From contig CAJUJJ010000002.1 of assembly GCA_910586765.1 (NCBI GenBank), forward strand, positions 124,001-188,000: a DNA stretch of 64,000 nucleotides. The letters are read 5' to 3'. This DNA is from an uncultured Clostridia bacterium (GTDB taxonomy: Bacteria; Bacillota; Clostridia; Lachnospirales; Anaerotignaceae). A program made the position numbers and the translations under genes. The notes under the pieces were generated by a model. The model was not told where the DNA came from, did not search any database, and worked only from the letters and a program-made list of their open reading frames with translations. Position 1 is the stretch's first letter. Every line of letters starts with the position of its first letter. Of the stretch, positions 18,007-27,315 are shown piece by piece.

Positions 18007-19083
18007 ATGTCAGAGTTTCATATTGCTGTAGTAGCTGGTGATGGCATTGGCCCAGAAGTAACAGAACAAGCTATGGCAGCATTAAATAAAATTGGAGAAC
18101 AATTTCATCATACATTTCATTTTAACAAAGTATTGGCAGGAGGCTGTGCCATTGATGAAGTAGGCAAATGCCTTCCTGATGAAACATTAGAGCAGTGCAG
18201 AAAGGCAGATTCTGTATTATTAGGTGCAGTAGGTGGGCCTAAATGGGATACTGTAGCAGGTGACCAAAGACCAGAAAAAGCATTACTCGGTTTAAGAGAA
18301 GGCTTAGGACTTTATGCTAATTTACGTCCTGCAATTATACACAAAGCACTTTCAGACGCTTGCCCTCTCAAGCCAGAAATTACAGGAGACAGCCTTGATA
18401 TTTTAATTGTAAGAGAATTGACAGGCGGTATTTATTTTGGTGAAAAAGGCTACAGAGAAGGAAAATATGGACACGAAGCATATGATGTAGAAGCGTATAG
18501 CGAAATGGAAATCAGAAGAATTGCAAAAAATGCTTTTGATGTTGCTATGCAAAGAAACAAAAAAGTAACTAGCGTAGATAAAGCTAATGTTTTGGAAAGT
18601 TCTCGTTATTGGAGAAAAATTGTAACAGAAGTAGCAAAAGAGTATCCAGAAGTAGAATTAAATCATATGTATGTAGATAATGCTGCTATGCAGTTAGTAA
18701 GAAATCCAAAACAATTTGATGTCATTGTAACTTCTAATATTTTTGGTGACATTCTTTCTGACGAAGCAAGTATGATTACAGGCTCTATTGGTTTATTGCC
18801 TTCCGCAAGTTTGGGACAAACTGGGGCAGGTATGTATGAACCAATACACGGTTCTGCACCAGATATTGCAGGAAAAGATATGGCAAATCCTATTGCGGCA
18901 ATACTTTCTACTGCTATGATGCTAAAATATTCTTTTAAATTGGATAAAGAAGCTGATGCAATAGAAAAAGCAGTTACTTCTGTATTAGAAGCTGGTTATA
19001 GAACGGCGGATATTATGAGCGAAGGTATGAAAGCAGTTGGCACAAAACAAATGGGAAAATTGATTTGTGATGCGATACAATAA
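18007..19083 (+). CDS. leuB: 3-isopropylmalate dehydrogenase
   Basis: NAD-dependent oxidative decarboxylation of 3-isopropylmalate, the third leucine-specific step. The 358-residue protein has the GDGIGPEVT start, LLGAVGGPKWD, VRELTGGIYFGEKG, DKANVLESSRYWRK, and the signature segment NIFGDILSDEASMITGSIG with PIHGSAPDIAGK. Ribosome site AGAGGAG. Last recognised gene of the leu cluster, before the FMN riboswitch promoter. Confidence 0.97.
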   Translation: MSEFHIAVVAGDGIGPEVTEQAMAALNKIGEQFHHTFHFNKVLAGGCAIDEVGKCLPDETLEQCRKADSVLLGAVGGPKWDTVAGDQRPEKALLGLREGLGLYANLRPAIIHKALSDACPLKPEITGDSLDILIVRELTGGIYFGEKGYREGKYGHEAYDVEAYSEMEIRRIAKNAFDVAMQRNKKVTSVDKANVLESSRYWRKIVTEVAKEYPEVELNHMYVDNAAMQLVRNPKQFDVIVTSNIFGDILSDEASMITGSIGLLPSASLGQTGAGMYEPIHGSAPDIAGKDMANPIAAILSTAMMLKYSFKLDKEADAIEKAVTSVLEAGYRTADIMSEGMKAVGTKQMGKLICDAIQ

Positions 19084-19161
19084 TATTGCATAAAAATACA
19101 ATTTATATTGTTTGCAACATTTATAAAACAAAAATTCTGTTAAATTTTTTTCAAAAAACTA

Positions 19162-19190
19162 TTTACAAATTGCTAAAATAGGTGTATTAT
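19162..19190 (+). promoter_or_regulatory. probable rib operon promoter
   Basis: TTTACA, 17-nt spacer, TATTAT, about 22 nt upstream of the FMN riboswitch. Confidence 0.65.
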
Positions 19191-19211
19191 AATAAAAAAT
19201 TAAATATGATT

Positions 19212-19327
19212 TTCTTCAGGGCAGGGTGTAATTCCCGACCGGTGGTAAAGTCCACGAGCGAATTTTTTATTTGCTGATATGGTGCAATTCCATAACCGAC
19301 AGTATAGTCTGGATGGGAGAAGAAACA
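19212..19327 (+). promoter_or_regulatory. FMN riboswitch (RFN element)
   Basis: Shows the conserved RFN core: TTCAGGGCAGGGTG, ATTCCCGACCGGTGGTAAAG, CCACGAGCG, GGTGCAATTCC, ACCGACAGTATAGTCTGGATG and a closing GGGAGAAGAA. FMN binding is expected to shut off the ribDEBAH operon. Two hairpins with T runs lie between it and ribD. Confidence 0.96.
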
Positions 19328-19392
19328 ACAATCACATAAATTTCTATGTTTTATTTGTGTAGCATAGAATAGTATATGATATTGTAAATTTG

Positions 19393-19424
19393 CCCTTAAA
19401 TACAGTTGTGTTTCAGGGTTTTTT
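19393..19424 (+). terminator. first terminator hairpin downstream of the FMN riboswitch
   Basis: CCCTTAAA / TTTCAGGG arms with a 10-nt loop followed by T6. Probably the riboswitch-controlled terminator, or one of two. Confidence 0.6.
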
Positions 19425-19516
19425 ATTATCGTTATTACTATAAAAAGTGTTTCAAAATATTTTTTGATATGCTGTTATTTTGTTATAATTTTAACGATAA
19501 TATATTGTATTTTTTT

Positions 19517-19548
19517 GCCCTGTATTTTTAAATATACAGGGCTTTTTT
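19517..19548 (+). terminator. second, stronger terminator just before ribD
   Basis: Perfect 9-bp stem GCCCTGTAT / ATACAGGGC with 8-nt loop and T6, ending 17 nt before the ribD start. Its position right ahead of the ribosome site suggests it is the main expression platform. Confidence 0.75.
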
Positions 19549-19565
19549 GTTTGGGGGTATTTTTT

Positions 19566-20660
19566 ATGCAACAACAATATATGGAAAGGGCAATACAGCT
19601 TGCACAGCTTGGTAGAGGACACACAAATCCAAATCCTATGGTGGGAGCTGTTATTGTAAAAAACAATACCATAATAGGAGAAGGGTATCATCAATATTAT
19701 GGAGGACTTCATGCCGAAAGAAACGCTTTTGCCAACTGTACACAAGACCCTTCTGGTGCTGATTTATATGTTACACTAGAACCTTGTTGTCACTATGGTA
19801 AAACACCTCCTTGTACTGACATTATTATAGAAAAAAATATTAAAAGAGTTTTTATAGGCTCTGATGACCCTAATCCCCTTGTAGCAGGAAAAGGCATTGA
19901 AAAATTAAAGCAAAAAGGTATAGAAGTATATACAGGAATATTAAAAGCACAATGTGATGAATTAAATACAATATTTTTTCATTATATTAAAACAAAAATG
20001 CCTTATGTTGTTATGAAATACGCTATGACAGCAGATGGTAAGATTGCTACTCATACAGGTGACAGCAAATGGATTACAGCAGAACAATCGAGAGAACACG
20101 TACACCATATTAGAAATGCAGTTTCTGGAATTATGGTGGGCATTGGTACTGTATTAGCAGATGACCCTTTATTAAATTGTCGTATAGAAGGCGGAAAAAA
20201 TCCTATTCGCATTATTTGCGACAGTACACTAAAAACACCTTTGGACAGCCAAATTGTAAAAACAGCAAATGAAATCAAAACAATTATTGCTTATGCTCAA
20301 AAAAATGAACAAAAACAATATGAATTGCAAAAAGCTGGTATACAGTTGTTATATTTGCCCAATAAGCAAAATAGAGTAGACTTAAACGCACTTATGACAG
20401 AACTAGGCAAACAAGGCATTGATAGTATATTGTTAGAAGGTGGCGGAACATTAAATGAATGTGCATTACAGTGTGGTATTGTAAATAAAATAATAGTTTA
20501 TATTGCACCTAAAATATTTGGAGGAAGCCAGTCAAAATCTCCTGTAGAAGGAAAAGGTGTTGCTATGGCAAATGAGGCATATAGCTTGTGCTTAAATGGT
20601 GTTAAAACAATAGGACAAGATATTTTATTAGAATATGATGTCAAAAAGGCAGGTGAATAA
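19566..20660 (+). CDS. ribD: bifunctional diaminohydroxyphosphoribosylaminopyrimidine deaminase / 5-amino-6-(5-phosphoribosylamino)uracil reductase
   Basis: Second and third steps of riboflavin synthesis. The N-terminal deaminase (residues 1-145) has the zinc motif HAERNAF and PCCHYGKTPPCTD; the C-terminal reductase domain contains MTADGKIATHTGDSKWI and LEGGGTLN. A longer frame from 19464 would read through the terminator hairpin, so the ATG at 19566 preceded by GGGGG is chosen (364 residues, normal length). First gene of the rib operon. Confidence 0.96.
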   Translation: MQQQYMERAIQLAQLGRGHTNPNPMVGAVIVKNNTIIGEGYHQYYGGLHAERNAFANCTQDPSGADLYVTLEPCCHYGKTPPCTDIIIEKNIKRVFIGSDDPNPLVAGKGIEKLKQKGIEVYTGILKAQCDELNTIFFHYIKTKMPYVVMKYAMTADGKIATHTGDSKWITAEQSREHVHHIRNAVSGIMVGIGTVLADDPLLNCRIEGGKNPIRIICDSTLKTPLDSQIVKTANEIKTIIAYAQKNEQKQYELQKAGIQLLYLPNKQNRVDLNALMTELGKQGIDSILLEGGGTLNECALQCGIVNKIIVYIAPKIFGGSQSKSPVEGKGVAMANEAYSLCLNGVKTIGQDILLEYDVKKAGE

Positions 20661-20663
20661 AAT

Positions 20664-21320
20664 ATGTTCACAGGTATTATAGAAGAAATAGGACAAATTG
20701 TTTCCATACAAAAAAATAATCAATCTGCTAAAATTACGATTTCTGCAAATAAAATATTGCAAGATATACAGCTAGGGGACAGTATCGCAGTAAATGGTAT
20801 CTGTTTGACTGCTTGTGACATCAGTAAAAATCATTTTACAGCAGATGTCATGGTAGAAACAATGCACCGCAGTAATTTAGGCAGTTTACAAAAAGGCAGT
20901 ATTGTCAATTTAGAAAGAGCAATGGCTGCAAATGGTCGTTTTGGTGGTCATATTGTTTCAGGTCACGTAGATGGTACAGGTACTATTATTGATTTAAAAA
21001 AAGAAGAAAATGCCGTTTGGGTAAGCATAAAAGCAAATGAAAATATATTAAAATATGTAGTAGAAAAAGGCTCTATTACAATAGATGGCATCAGTTTAAC
21101 TGTTGCGTATATAGACAATAGTTGTTTTAAAGTTTCTATCATTCCTCATACAGCACAACAAACAATACTTTTGCATAAAAAAGTAGGCGATACAGTCAAT
21201 TTAGAATGTGATATATTAGCAAAATATGTTGAAAAACTACTTTTTCATACACCACAGAAAGCAGAACAAAAAACATCAAAAGGAATTACATTAGAATTTT
21301 TAAAAAATAATGGATATTAA
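20664..21320 (+). CDS. ribE: riboflavin synthase alpha subunit
   Basis: Converts two molecules of 6,7-dimethyl-8-ribityllumazine to riboflavin. The 218-residue protein shows the internal duplication of the family: MFTGIIEEIGQI with VNGICLT in the first barrel, and GHIVSGHVDGTG with IDGISLTV in the second. Three nucleotides after ribD. Named ribE or ribC in different species. Confidence 0.96.
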   Translation: MFTGIIEEIGQIVSIQKNNQSAKITISANKILQDIQLGDSIAVNGICLTACDISKNHFTADVMVETMHRSNLGSLQKGSIVNLERAMAANGRFGGHIVSGHVDGTGTIIDLKKEENAVWVSIKANENILKYVVEKGSITIDGISLTVAYIDNSCFKVSIIPHTAQQTILLHKKVGDTVNLECDILAKYVEKLLFHTPQKAEQKTSKGITLEFLKNNGY

Positions 21321-21335
21321 AAGGAGCGAAATAAT

Positions 21336-22541
21336 ATGAGTGAATTTGTATTTAATACCATAGAAGAAGCACTTCAAGATTTAAGAGAAGGCAAATGGAT
21401 TGTAGTAGTAGATGATGAAGACAGAGAAAATGAAGGAGATATTATTGTTGCAGCAGAATTTGCTACTACAGAAGCAGTTAATTTTATGGCAAGTTATGCC
21501 AAAGGTTTAATTTGTATGCCTATGACAGAAGAAATGGCTGGAAAATTAAATTTTCACCCTATGGTGAAAAAAAATACAGACAATCACGAAACAGCATTTA
21601 CTGTTTCTATAGACCATGTAGACACTACAACAGGTATTTCAGCATATGAAAGAGGAATTACTGCCAGAAAAGTAGTGGAAGATGATGCAAAACCAGAAGA
21701 TTTTAGACGTCCAGGACATATGTTTCCTCTTGTTTCAAAACCTATGGGAGTGTTTGAAAGAAATGGACACACAGAAGCAACTGTTGATTTAATGAAGTTA
21801 GCAGGATTAAAACCTTGTGGACTCTGTTGTGAAATTATGAGAGATGACGGTTATATGGCAAGACTGCCTTATTTAATAGAATTTGCACAAAAACATCATT
21901 TAAAATTGATTACCGTTGCTGATTTAATCACTTATAGAAAAAATCACGAAAAATTAGTGGAATGTGTTGCAAAGGCAAAAATGCCTACTATATACGGCGA
22001 TTTTACAATACATGGCTATATCAATAAATTAAATGGAGAACATCACGTTGCTTTAACTATGGGAGATGTTTCAGATGGCAAACCAGTATTGTGTAGAGTA
22101 CACTCTGAATGTCTTACAGGTGATGCACTTGGTTCTGCTCGCTGTGACTGTGGGCAACAGTATGATGCCGCTATGAAAAAAATTGCACAAGAAGGCAGAG
22201 GCGTTTTGCTTTATATGAGACAAGAAGGTCGTGGTATTGGCTTAATTAACAAAATAAAAGCATATGCTTTACAAGATGAAGGCTATGATACTATAGAAGC
22301 AAATATTAAATTAGGTTTTCCTGCTGATATGAGAGATTATACCATTGGTACACAAATATTAGCTGATTTAGGTATTCGTAAAATGCGTTTGATGACAAAT
22401 AACCCAAAAAAAATAGAGGGATTAGCAAATTATAATTTAGAAATTGTGGAAAGAGTGCCTATACAAATGGAATTAAGAGAACAAGATGCTGCGTATTTAA
22501 AAACAAAACAACAAAAAATGGGACATTTATTAACTTATTAA
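21336..22541 (+). CDS. ribBA: bifunctional 3,4-dihydroxy-2-butanone-4-phosphate synthase / GTP cyclohydrolase II
   Basis: Makes both precursors of lumazine. The N-terminal DHBP synthase domain (to about residue 200) carries VVVDDEDRENEGDI and RPGHMFPL; the C-terminal GTP cyclohydrolase II domain carries the zinc motif CLTGDALGSARCDCG and RQEGRGIGL. 401 residues, standard length. Ribosome site AAGGAG. Third gene of the operon. Confidence 0.97.
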   Translation: MSEFVFNTIEEALQDLREGKWIVVVDDEDRENEGDIIVAAEFATTEAVNFMASYAKGLICMPMTEEMAGKLNFHPMVKKNTDNHETAFTVSIDHVDTTTGISAYERGITARKVVEDDAKPEDFRRPGHMFPLVSKPMGVFERNGHTEATVDLMKLAGLKPCGLCCEIMRDDGYMARLPYLIEFAQKHHLKLITVADLITYRKNHEKLVECVAKAKMPTIYGDFTIHGYINKLNGEHHVALTMGDVSDGKPVLCRVHSECLTGDALGSARCDCGQQYDAAMKKIAQEGRGVLLYMRQEGRGIGLINKIKAYALQDEGYDTIEANIKLGFPADMRDYTIGTQILADLGIRKMRLMTNNPKKIEGLANYNLEIVERVPIQMELREQDAAYLKTKQQKMGHLLTY

Positions 22542-22555
22542 GGAGGAATTATATT

Positions 22556-23020
22556 ATGAAAATTTTAGAAGGTAATTTAGTAGCACAAAATATCAAAGTT
22601 GCATTAGTAGCTTCCAGATTTAATGAATTTATTGTTTCTAAACTAATTAGTGGTGCCGTTGATGGTTTAAAACGTCATAATGTTTGTGATGACGATATTA
22701 CACTTGCTTGGGTACCTGGTGCATTTGAAATTCCTTTGATTGCCTCAAAATTAGCAAAATCCGGAAAATATGATGCAGTTATTTGTTTAGGTGCAGTAAT
22801 AAGAGGTGCAACTTCTCACTATGATTACGTTTGTAATGAAGTATCAAAAGGTGTCGCTCATGTTTCATTAGAAACTGGTATACCTGTACTTTTTGGCGTA
22901 CTTACAACAGATACTATAGAACAAGCTATTGAAAGAGCAGGTACAAAAGTAGGTAATAAAGGCTATGATTGTGCATTATCTGCTATTGAAATGATAAATT
23001 TAAGTAAAGAAATTATGTAA
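22556..23020 (+). CDS. ribH: 6,7-dimethyl-8-ribityllumazine synthase
   Basis: Condenses the two RibBA/RibD products to lumazine. The 154-residue protein has the ASRFNEFI substrate loop, VPGAFEIPL and GAVIRGATSHYDYV with the catalytic His. Ribosome site AAGGAGG. Last gene of the operon, followed by a strong terminator. Confidence 0.97.
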   Translation: MKILEGNLVAQNIKVALVASRFNEFIVSKLISGAVDGLKRHNVCDDDITLAWVPGAFEIPLIASKLAKSGKYDAVICLGAVIRGATSHYDYVCNEVSKGVAHVSLETGIPVLFGVLTTDTIEQAIERAGTKVGNKGYDCALSAIEMINLSKEIM

Positions 23021-23048
23021 TAAAATGCAATATGTAAATTAATATCAT

Positions 23049-23093
23049 AAAAAAATAAGCGATGTATAAAATTCATTTATCGCTTATTTTTTT
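23049..23093 (+). terminator. terminator of the rib operon
   Basis: A 15-bp stem (A7-TAAGCGAT and its complement) with a 15-nt loop, ending in T8. Confidence 0.85.
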
Positions 23094-23109
23094 GTGTTAT
23101 AAAATATCA

Positions 23110-23138
23110 TAGACTTTTTTGTAATTTGGCACTATAAT
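23110..23138 (+). promoter_or_regulatory. possible promoter of the DUF3592 gene
   Basis: TAGACT, 17-nt spacer, TATAAT, 33 nt before the start codon. The -35 box is weak. Confidence 0.4.
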
Positions 23139-23171
23139 TGTTTTAAATTGGAACAATGCAGGAGGTCTTCT

Positions 23172-23573
23172 ATGGAACTTTATTTTATTATGTCATTTCC
23201 ATTTGGTTTAGGTGGATTAATTATTTTAAGTATTGTCATATTTATTCATCGTTCTATTATCAAACAACGTAAATTAGCTTCTGTTCGTACTGATGCCAAA
23301 ATTACAGCTGTGATAGTTGGTAGTAATTCTACTCGTAATTATATTTACGAATTTACTGTAAATGGAATAGTAAGACGAGTACAGTATGCTGGAAAAAGAT
23401 ACAGAAAAGAAGGAGATATTATTTCCATTTTTTATGACCCTAGTTACCCAGAAAACATTTATATCCCAGAAGTACAGCCATGGCCAGCAATTATTGCACT
23501 GTATTTTATTGGTATTGTATGGATTATAGGTGCAATTATACTACTTATATTTTGGAAATTTGGAATAAAATAA
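23172..23573 (+). CDS. DUF3592-like membrane protein
   Basis: A 133-residue protein with one hydrophobic helix at the N-terminus (about residues 5-28) and one at the C-terminus (about 108-130), and between them a small beta-rich domain (TDAKITAVIV, NYIYEFTVNGI, DIISIFYDPSYPENIYIPE) as in DUF3592 proteins. Function unknown. The start at 23172 follows GCAGGAGG; the longer frame begins with a TTG. Stands just ahead of another small membrane protein gene. Confidence 0.75.
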   Translation: MELYFIMSFPFGLGGLIILSIVIFIHRSIIKQRKLASVRTDAKITAVIVGSNSTRNYIYEFTVNGIVRRVQYAGKRYRKEGDIISIFYDPSYPENIYIPEVQPWPAIIALYFIGIVWIIGAIILLIFWKFGIK

Positions 23574-23627
23574 AATGATTTCATATATTATCAGTAACTA
23601 TACTATATATTGCAAAAGGGGTATGTT

Positions 23628-24173
23628 ATGAAAAGTATACTATATGCACTAAAAGATGTATTCAAAAATTTCTTTCATTGGCGTGGTAGGCTTTCCAAAA
23701 AAGGATATTGGCTAGCATGGCAAGGTGTTTTTATAGTAAATGTAATATTATTTTATTTATTACACAGTACATACGATTTATACAACATCACATTGTATCA
23801 GGCCATATTCTATAGCATTATATTGTGGAATAGTATTACTTTTTTTCCAATGTTATTTGCTGCTATGAGAAGATACCACGATTTTGGAAAAGCTGGTTGG
23901 AGGGCAATTATTTTTGGTACATTAGGTAAAGTTTTCATTTTATTTGGTATTATCATTGCTTCTTTTACAATATTAGCAATTATTTTTTCAGCAGGTATTC
24001 CTGTTAATATGTCTGCTTTTTACCGTATTATGGCATTTAGTATTATTTTTATTATAGTAGGAGCAATACTTTGCATATTAAATATTAAATTTCTTTTGCA
24101 GCCTTCAGATTCTGGAGAAAATGCTTACGGAAAACCAAATCCATTCTATTTTAATGATAAAAAACAAAAATAA
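23628..24173 (+). CDS. DUF805 family membrane protein
   Basis: A 181-residue membrane protein with four hydrophobic helices. The pattern F-x-x-RGRLSKKGYW near the start, followed by FPMLFAAMRRYHDFGKAGW, is characteristic of DUF805. These proteins have no established activity. Start chosen at the ATG after AAAAGGGG; the longer frame starts with TTG inside that site. Confidence 0.85.
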   Translation: MKSILYALKDVFKNFFHWRGRLSKKGYWLAWQGVFIVNVILFYLLHSTYDLYNITLYQAIFYSIILWNSITFFPMLFAAMRRYHDFGKAGWRAIIFGTLGKVFILFGIIIASFTILAIIFSAGIPVNMSAFYRIMAFSIIFIIVGAILCILNIKFLLQPSDSGENAYGKPNPFYFNDKKQK

Positions 24174-24271
24174 TTTATTTCACTAACTATTTTAAATTGT
24201 CATATCTTACACAATTCTACTATTATATTTTTATTTATTTATAAAATATCATATATATCACTGTCAAATGA

Positions 24272-24300
24272 TTGACATTTTATACAATTTCAAATATCAT
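24272..24300 (+). promoter_or_regulatory. probable promoter of sdaAB-sdaAA
   Basis: TTGACA, 17-nt spacer, TATCAT, 55 nt before the sdaAB start. Confidence 0.65.
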
Positions 24301-24355
24301 AATAAAGAGAATTTATTATATTTTTTATTATAATAATAGACAGGAGGGTAATATT

Positions 24356-25021
24356 ATGAATATATTTGATATTTTAGGCCCAGTTATGGTTGGTCCATCT
24401 AGTTCTCATACTGCTGGTGCGACTAAAATTGGTTTAACTGCAAGAAAGTTACTTGCTGAAAAACCAATTAAAGCTGATATTTATCTGCATGGCTCTTTTG
24501 CTGCCACTGGTGTAGGACATGGTACAGATAAAGCACTTATTGCAGGTATATTAGGTATGCAGGCAGATGATATGAGAATACCTCATAGTTTTGAAGTAGC
24601 AAAAGAAGAAGGTTTAGCTTTTTCTATACAAAACAAAAATTTAAAAGAAGCTCACCCAAATACAGCACTTATTGAAATTGAAGGAGAACAAGGAAGAACA
24701 TTAAAAATACAGGCTTCTTCATTAGGTGGCGGCAGAATTATGGTAAATAAAATTGATGACATAGATGTAAATTTCAGCGGAGAATACAACACATTAATTA
24801 TACACAATGTAGACCAGCCTGGTCATGTTGCAGAAGTTACATCTCTTTTGGCACACAAAGGTGTAAACGTTGCAAATATGCACTTGTATCGTGACAGACG
24901 TGGCGGTTATGCTTGTATGGTAATTGAAATTGACCAGCAAATGCCTCAATCTGGATTAGACTGGCTAAAAAGAGTAGAAGGAATTATAAAAGTAACATAT
25001 TTTAATAGGGAGGTCGATTGA
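24356..25021 (+). CDS. sdaAB: L-serine dehydratase, iron-sulfur-dependent, beta subunit
   Basis: Regulatory/small subunit of the Fe-S serine deaminase (serine to pyruvate and ammonia). The 221-residue protein starts with FDILGPVMVGPSSSHTAGA, the conserved N-terminal block, and ends in an ACT domain (about residues 145-215) with VDQPGHVAEVTSLL. The longer frame starts at a TTG in the -35 box, so the ATG at 24356 behind AGGAGGG is used. One nucleotide separates it from sdaAA. Confidence 0.94.
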   Translation: MNIFDILGPVMVGPSSSHTAGATKIGLTARKLLAEKPIKADIYLHGSFAATGVGHGTDKALIAGILGMQADDMRIPHSFEVAKEEGLAFSIQNKNLKEAHPNTALIEIEGEQGRTLKIQASSLGGGRIMVNKIDDIDVNFSGEYNTLIIHNVDQPGHVAEVTSLLAHKGVNVANMHLYRDRRGGYACMVIEIDQQMPQSGLDWLKRVEGIIKVTYFNREVD

Positions 25022-25022
25022 T

Positions 25023-25895
25023 ATGTCCTATCATGCAATAAAAGAATGGATAAATATAGCAGAGCAAAAAAAATTGCCTTTATGGGAAGTTGTATTGGAA
25101 GATGATATGTCAGAAAGAGCAGTTTCAAGAGAAGACTCATTAAAAGAAATGGAAAAAATATGGGACGCTATGCTTTTGTCCGCAGAACAATATGATGGAA
25201 CATTACGTTCCAATAGCGGTCTTGTAGGAACAGACGGACAAAAATTAGAAGATTACGGTAAAAAAGGAAATACACTTTGTGGTGATTTTATAAACAAAGT
25301 AATGACAAGAGCAGTTCAAGTAAGTGAATCCAATGCCTGTATGAAAAGAATTGTTGCAGCACCTACTGCTGGTTCTTGTGGTGTTATGCCTGCAGTATTT
25401 GTAACATTATATAAAGAAGAAAAAGCAACAAAAGAACAAATTCTACAAGCATTATATGTTGCTTCTGGTATTGGCAAAGTTGTTGCAGAAAGAGCATCTA
25501 TTGCAGGTGCATCTGGAGGTTGTCAGGCAGAAGTAGGTACTGCTTCCGCTATGACTGCTGGAGCATTGGCAGCATTGCATGGGGGTACTTCCAAACAAAT
25601 AGGAGATGCCTTAGCCATTGCATTAAAAAATCTTTTGGGACTTGCTTGTGACCCTGTTGCTGGTTTAGTAGAAGTGCCTTGTGTAAAAAGAAATGTCATT
25701 GGTGCTATCAATGCTGTAGCAGCAGCAGATATGGTACTAGCAGGCATTGAAAGTGTTATTCCTCCTGATGATGTGATAGATGCTATGGGAGAAATTGGAC
25801 ACGAAATGTCATATAAAATAAAAGAAACTGCTTTAGGAGGCTTGGCAGCAACACCTACAGGACAAGCTATTGCAGATAGAGTATTACAAAAATAA
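25023..25895 (+). CDS. sdaAA: L-serine dehydratase, iron-sulfur-dependent, alpha subunit
   Basis: Catalytic subunit carrying the [4Fe-4S] cluster. 290 residues; conserved cysteine-containing segments are APTAGSCGVMPAVF, GASGGCQAEVGTASAMTAG and LGLACDPVAGLVEVPCVKRN. The Clostridial two-subunit form. A terminator follows directly. Confidence 0.96.
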   Translation: MSYHAIKEWINIAEQKKLPLWEVVLEDDMSERAVSREDSLKEMEKIWDAMLLSAEQYDGTLRSNSGLVGTDGQKLEDYGKKGNTLCGDFINKVMTRAVQVSESNACMKRIVAAPTAGSCGVMPAVFVTLYKEEKATKEQILQALYVASGIGKVVAERASIAGASGGCQAEVGTASAMTAGALAALHGGTSKQIGDALAIALKNLLGLACDPVAGLVEVPCVKRNVIGAINAVAAADMVLAGIESVIPPDDVIDAMGEIGHEMSYKIKETALGGLAATPTGQAIADRVLQK

Positions 25896-25900
25896 TAATG

Positions 25901-25936
25901 AAACTCCTTGCATAAATTAATATGCAGGGAGTTTTT
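25901..25936 (+). terminator. terminator after sdaAA
   Basis: AAACTCCTTGCAT / ATGCAGGGAGTTT stem, one mismatch, 8-nt loop, then T6. It also lies at the end of the convergent unknown gene. Confidence 0.8.
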
Positions 25937-26256
25937 TATACACTTCTTTTATTAACAATACGGATATACGCTCCTGCACAACAGTGCATTACTACAGCAT
26001 TACAAGTATAATAATTGAAGTTATCACTTTCCATTTCTGCTATAGTACCTTCTAATAATATATCAAATACTGCTATAGCTTTTTCTATTCCAAGAGTTGA
26101 TACAGCAGATACCAATGTATCCATATTTCCTTGCCAATAATATATACTTTGTTTTTTTATCATTTCTATATTTGATAAATGCTCTTGTGTTAAACAAAAA
26201 ACATTTTGAGGTATCAAATTTTTTTGTTCTGCTATATAAAGTGTTCTTTTTTCCAT
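25936..26256 (-). CDS. hypothetical protein
   Basis: Unrecognised 106-residue protein. The start at 26256 follows GAGGAGGTGCC. No signal peptide; the sequence has a helical middle (STLGIEKAIAVFDILLEGTIAEME) and a Cys-containing end (YYTCNAVVMHCCAGAYIRIV). It is the only minus-strand gene within the 11.7-30.4 kb block. Function not proposed. Confidence 0.65.
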   Translation of the reverse strand: MEKRTLYIAEQKNLIPQNVFCLTQEHLSNIEMIKKQSIYYWQGNMDTLVSAVSTLGIEKAIAVFDILLEGTIAEMESDNFNYYTCNAVVMHCCAGAYIRIVNKRSV

Positions 26257-26376
26257 ATGGCACCTCCTCATCTATTTTACACTTATTAAATTATTTTTAT
26301 TATATCTATTATAAAATAATAAACAAATATTGTCTATTTATCAATCAAGTATAAAATAACTTCTTTATTTGATTTA

Positions 26377-26405
26377 TTGTATTTTTATGCTAATATTGCT
26401 ATAAT
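26377..26405 (+). promoter_or_regulatory. probable promoter of metF-metH operon
   Basis: TTGTAT, 17-nt spacer, TATAAT, 42 nt before metF. No riboswitch was recognised in the short leader. Confidence 0.6.
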
Positions 26406-26446
26406 GAAGTAACATAAAATTACAATAGGAAAGGAGTTTTTACTCT

Positions 26447-27310
26447 ATGAAAATAAAAGATATTATATACAAACAAAGACCAACATTATCATTTGAAATT
26501 TTTCCTCCAAAACCAGGAGCAGCATTTGAGCCTGTTAAAAAAGCAGCAGAAGAAATTGCAAAATTAAAACCAGATTTTATCAGTGTAACATATGGTGCTG
26601 GGGGCGGTACAAGCAGCAATACCATCAAAATTGCTTCTTATGTGCAACAACTAGGTGTTACTGCACTAGCACATTTAACTTGTGCTTCTTCTACAAAAGA
26701 CGAAGTGGAGACAGTATTACAAGAAATCAAACAAAGCAATATAGAAAATGTATTAGCACTGAGAGGAGATATACCAGAAGGAAGTAATTTTCCTCAGCCA
26801 AACCAATATCGTTATGCTAGTGAATTAGTAGAACATATTAAAAAAAGTAGCGAACTTTGTGTTGGTGGTGCTTGTTATCCAGAAGGTCATACAGAATCTG
26901 CTACAAGGGCAGAAGACATTACTCATTTAAAAATAAAAGCAGATATGGGTTGTGATTTCTTAACAACACAAATGTTTTTTGACAACAATATATTATATAA
27001 TTATTTATATCACATTAGAGAAGCTGGTATTACTACACCAGTGCTTGCTGGTATTATGCCTGTTACAAATGGAAAACAAATAGCAAGAATTTGTCAGCTT
27101 TCTGGTACAATATTACCTCAAAGATTTCGTTCTATTGTGGATAAATTCGGTGACAAACCAGAAGCAATGAAACAAGCAGGTATTGCCTATGCTACAGACC
27201 AAATTATTGACTTAATTGCAAATGGTGTAAAAGGTATTCATGTATATTCTATGAACAAACCAGATGTTGCAGCAAAAATAATGGAAAACCTTTCCGAAAT
27301 CATAAGGTAA
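26447..27310 (+). CDS. metF: 5,10-methylenetetrahydrofolate reductase
   Basis: Reduces methylene-THF to methyl-THF, the methyl donor for MetH. The 287-residue protein has the LSFEIFPPKPG opening, FISVTYGAGGGTS, ALRGDIP, and GGACYPEGHTES with GCDFLTTQMFFDN. Ribosome site AAAGGAG. Five nucleotides precede the MetH activation gene, so the three genes are an operon. Confidence 0.96.
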   Translation: MKIKDIIYKQRPTLSFEIFPPKPGAAFEPVKKAAEEIAKLKPDFISVTYGAGGGTSSNTIKIASYVQQLGVTALAHLTCASSTKDEVETVLQEIKQSNIENVLALRGDIPEGSNFPQPNQYRYASELVEHIKKSSELCVGGACYPEGHTESATRAEDITHLKIKADMGCDFLTTQMFFDNNILYNYLYHIREAGITTPVLAGIMPVTNGKQIARICQLSGTILPQRFRSIVDKFGDKPEAMKQAGIAYATDQIIDLIANGVKGIHVYSMNKPDVAAKIMENLSEIIR

Positions 27311-27315
27311 TTGCT

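Noticed and set aside
19464..19565. N-terminal extension of RibD (34 extra residues)
   Set aside because: It would be read through the terminator hairpin and has no ribosome site; the ATG at 19566 gives the normal RibD N-terminus.
26341..26446. Possible riboswitch (SAM or cobalamin) before metF
   Set aside because: The leader after the promoter is only about 40 nt and lacks any aptamer core.
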